From the NCBI GenBank assembly GCA_004297985.1, contig SCRA01000049.1:1-35581 (forward strand): a DNA stretch of 35,581 nt. Direction: 5' to 3'. Within the stretch, counting starts at the first letter, position 1. Every line of letters begins with the position of its first letter. The position numbers and the translations under genes were made by a program. The notes under the pieces are model-generated. The model was not told where the DNA came from. It ran no database searches and worked only from the letters and a program-made list of their open reading frames with translations. Below are positions 33,457 to 35,581 of this stretch, piece after piece. The stretch comes from a bacterium (GTDB taxonomy: Bacteria > Vulcanimicrobiota > Vulcanimicrobiia > Vulcanimicrobiales > SCRA01).

Positions 33457-34248
33457 ATGGTCACCGGAGACTCGTCGCCAAAAACGTTCGTTGCCGCAAC
33501 GCGCCGCGACGTCCTTCTCCACGCGCTGACCTTCATCGCCGGGTTCACCATCGTCTTCGTCGCCGCGGGGGCGACGGCAAGTGCCCTGGGCCAACTCTTC
33601 GCCGAGTACCGCCAGGTCCTAACGCGGGTCTTCGGCGTGATCGTGATCCTGCTGGGCCTCAACATGCTCGGCGTCTTTCGTCTCACGTTCCTGGCGATGG
33701 ATAAGCGCCCGCACTTCCAGCACAACGGCATCTCCCTGCTGGGCTCGCTGCTGGCTGGGGTAGGTTTCGCCGCCGGCTGGACGCCGTGCATCGGCCCCAT
33801 CTTGGCGGGCGTCCTGGCGATGGCAAGCGCCACGCAGAGCGTGGGCGCGGGAATCCTGCTCCTCTTCATCTACTCGATGGGGCTGGCACTGCCGTTCTTC
33901 TTGCTGGCCGTTGGCCTGCAGTACGCGTTGCCGGTGCTTGCGCGCGTCAAACGATTCTTGCCCGCCATCGACATTCTAGCCGGCGTCATCGTGCTGGCCG
34001 TAGGGCTGGTGCTCTTCACCAACTCGTTCCTGCGCTTCACGGCCTGGCTCTACCAGACGTTCCCCGCCGCGGCAACGCTGGGTACGGGGCCGACGCTCGG
34101 CGGCGGCGCGATCACGGCCGGCGCGGCTTTCTTGGCCGGACTCGTCTCCTGTATCTCGCCGTGCGTGCTGCCGCTGCTCCCGGCGTATCTCTCGCTGCTG
34201 ACCGGGCAGAGCATCGAAAGCTTGGTGGGCTCCTACGAAGGCGCGTGA
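33457..34248 (+). CDS. ccdA: CcdA-family thiol-disulfide transporter with TM1 at the C-terminus (apparent circular permutation)
   Basis: A 263-residue inner-membrane protein of six predicted helices at about 20-46, 57-80, 92-122, 130-155, 168-192 and 216-249. CcdA carries reducing power across the membrane through one cysteine in TM1 (SPCVLPL) and one in TM4 (WTPCIGP). Here GWTPCIGPILAG is at 108-119 (Cys111), but SCISPCVLPLLPAYLSLLTG, the normal N-terminal helix, is the last one (Cys232, Cys236). The N-terminus starts with the usual TM1-TM2 linker and TM2 (RRDVLLHALTFIAGF), and the C-terminus ends in the first part of that same linker (TGQSIESLVGSYEGA). No TM1 is encoded upstream: 33381-33456 is non-membrane sequence after the hydrolase stop. 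ATG 33457 lacks a clear ribosome binding site. It is convergent with purD, 4 bp apart. Confidence 0.85.
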   Translation: MVTGDSSPKTFVAATRRDVLLHALTFIAGFTIVFVAAGATASALGQLFAEYRQVLTRVFGVIVILLGLNMLGVFRLTFLAMDKRPHFQHNGISLLGSLLAGVGFAAGWTPCIGPILAGVLAMASATQSVGAGILLLFIYSMGLALPFFLLAVGLQYALPVLARVKRFLPAIDILAGVIVLAVGLVLFTNSFLRFTAWLYQTFPAAATLGTGPTLGGGAITAGAAFLAGLVSCISPCVLPLLPAYLSLLTGQSIESLVGSYEGA

Positions 34249-34252
34249 GCGC

Positions 34253-35530
34253 TCAGCGCAACGTTGCTTCGCTGGCGATGTCGGAGCGGAACGTGAGCCG
34301 ATCGCCCACAACGGGCCCGAGGCTGCGCACGGCGCCGTAGACGCGCTGGCGCGCGGACTCGATGTCGTCGCCCAGGGCTGACACGGTGAGCACGCGTCCG
34401 CCGGGCGAGGTTACCCGCCCGTTGGCGACATCCGAGGTTCCCCAAAATGCCGTACATCCCGCGGGCAGATCGATGCTCGCTGGGAGCCCGTCCACGGGAG
34501 TCGAGCGCACCGGATACTCGCGGGTCGCCAGCACGACGCCGACGCACGCTTGGCGGCCGATGGAGATCGTCGAAGGATCGAGGATGCCGTCGGCGCACGA
34601 CTTCAGCAACAGCGGAAGGTCGCCCGTGAAGCGCGGCATCAGGACCTGCGTCTCCGGGTCGCCGAAGCGCGCGTTGAACTCCAGCACCGAGGCGCCTTCT
34701 TCCTCGTTCCACATCAAGCCGAGGTAGAGGGCACCGCGATACTCCTCACCCTCGGCCTCTAGGCCCGCCATCACCGGCGCGAGGATTCTCTCGCGTACGT
34801 GATCGAGGAGATCGTGGGGAAACGTCGCGGGCGGTGAGTACGCCCCCATGCCGCCCGTGTTCGGCCCCGTATCACCGTCTCCGGCGCGCTTGTAGTCGCA
34901 GGCGGCGCCCAGTATCACGCCGGCCCGCCCGTCGAGCAGCGCGAAGACGGAGACTTCACGTCCCTCCAGCTTCGCCTCCAGCAAAACGTCGATTCCGCCG
35001 CCGGGGACGCCCGCGCTACCGTACCAGTCACGCAGGATCGCCCGCGCGTCGTTGGGCGTCTCGCAGACCACCACGCCCTTGCCGGCGGCCAGACCGTCGG
35101 CCTTCACGACCACGGCCCCCTGCCAATCGCTGAGCGCCTTTTCGCCCTGCTCCAGCGAGTGCACGGCACGGAAGTACGCCGTCGGGATCTCATGGCGCTC
35201 CATGAAGCGTTTGGCGAAGATCTTGCTCGACTCCAGGCGTGCCGCGCTGCGAGCGGCGCCGAAGGTCGAGATGCCCGCCGCGCGCATTTTGTCGGCAACG
35301 CCGGCCGCTAGAGCCGTCTCCGGGCCGATCACGCAGAGACCGACATGTTCGGCGAGCGCCCGCTCTACCAGACGCTTTGCGTCGGTCGCGGAGACGCCCC
35401 AATTGGTACCGCGCGATGCCGTCCCCGCGTTGCCGGGCGAGGCGAAGAGCGCCTCGCAGTTCGGCGACTGCGCAAGCTTCCACGAGAGCGCGTCTTCGCG
35501 TGCCCCGTTGCCGACGACCAGGATTCTCAT
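34253..35530 (-). CDS. purD: Phosphoribosylamine-glycine ligase (GARS)
   Basis: Second step of purine synthesis: joins phosphoribosylamine and glycine using ATP. The 425-residue ATP-grasp enzyme shows the N-terminal Rossmann-like domain, IGPETALAAGVADK, SSKIFAKRFMERHEIPTA, the ATP-binding VVVKADGLAAGKGVVV, DGDTGPNTGGMGAYSPP, and LEFNARFGDPETQVLMPR with the metal-binding glutamate and asparagine. The normally conserved GxGGREHA near the start reads GNGAREDA (residues 7-14), a mild departure. The ATG at 35530 follows the guaA stop by 1 bp, so guaA and purD are co-transcribed. PurF, whose unstable product it uses, is encoded some 8 kb away in another unit. Confidence 0.96.
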   Translation of the reverse strand: MRILVVGNGAREDALSWKLAQSPNCEALFASPGNAGTASRGTNWGVSATDAKRLVERALAEHVGLCVIGPETALAAGVADKMRAAGISTFGAARSAARLESSKIFAKRFMERHEIPTAYFRAVHSLEQGEKALSDWQGAVVVKADGLAAGKGVVVCETPNDARAILRDWYGSAGVPGGGIDVLLEAKLEGREVSVFALLDGRAGVILGAACDYKRAGDGDTGPNTGGMGAYSPPATFPHDLLDHVRERILAPVMAGLEAEGEEYRGALYLGLMWNEEEGASVLEFNARFGDPETQVLMPRFTGDLPLLLKSCADGILDPSTISIGRQACVGVVLATREYPVRSTPVDGLPASIDLPAGCTAFWGTSDVANGRVTSPGGRVLTVSALGDDIESARQRVYGAVRSLGPVVGDRLTFRSDIASEATLR

Positions 35531-35531
35531 G

Positions 35532-35581
35532 CTACTCCCACTCCACCGTGGCCGGCGGCTTCGAGGTGATATCGTAGACGA
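35532..35581 (-). CDS. guaA: GMP synthase, C-terminal end only
   Basis: The last 15 codons of a minus-strand gene cut by the window edge: VYDITSKPPATVEWE then TAG. This ending is the highly conserved C-terminus of glutamine-hydrolysing GMP synthase (XMP to GMP), which makes the call safe despite the length. It is 1 bp upstream of purD, so the two form an operon. Confidence 0.88.
   Translation of the reverse strand, partial: VYDITSKPPATVEWE

Overview
The window is about 35.6 kb of GC-rich bacterial chromosome. It is almost fully coding, has short intergenic gaps, and uses GTG and TTG starts often. It holds 33 protein genes, two of them cut by the window edges. I saw no tRNA, rRNA, CRISPR array, transposase or prophage gene, and no gene-free stretch over 300 bases (the longest gaps are about 217 bp at 13594-13810 and 158 bp at 18258-18415). 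A TolC-type outer-membrane channel points to a diderm. The Sdh membrane subunit is of the type known from mycobacterial Sdh1. Together with the composition this would fit a poorly characterised diderm phylum such as Eremiobacterota, but that placement is a guess.

Left part (1-8179): a succinate dehydrogenase pair (membrane subunit then sdhA, minus strand, sdhA running off the left edge), then an acyl-CoA block: thiolase with a translationally coupled M28 peptidase on the minus strand, and divergently an SDR dehydrogenase, a large ADP-forming acyl-CoA synthetase/GNAT fusion and a PaaI-like thioesterase. 8233-10893 is a secreted two-repeat M16 peptidase.

Middle part (10897-20916): a 5-oxoprolinase operon pxpB-pxpC-pxpA (minus), whose PxpC carries a biotinyl-like tail without the biotin lysine; divergently a chemotaxis receptor and a small exported protein, ended by a strong hairpin. 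Next come a second perfect inverted repeat, two unrecognised genes, a LolA-like exported protein, and a MarR-TolC-Sco operon. An AT-rich palindrome cluster lies between the last two units.

Right part (20892-35581): a minus-strand run purF - ABC-F ATPase - alpha/beta hydrolase - quinone oxidoreductase-like MDR - uncharacterised His/Cys-rich exported protein; an IclR regulator divergent from a probable catabolic operon (PLP decarboxylase, family III CoA-transferase, HMG-CoA-lyase family enzyme, MFS transporter, alpha/beta hydrolase) with two matching operator-like palindromes; a CcdA-family thiol transporter whose first transmembrane helix sits at the C-terminus (apparent circular permutation); and guaA-purD at the right edge.

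The most notable observation is the permuted CcdA. Next are the IclR-controlled catabolic cluster with its operator overlapping a TTG start, the degenerate biotinyl domain on PxpC, and the paired perfect inverted repeats at 16303-16427.
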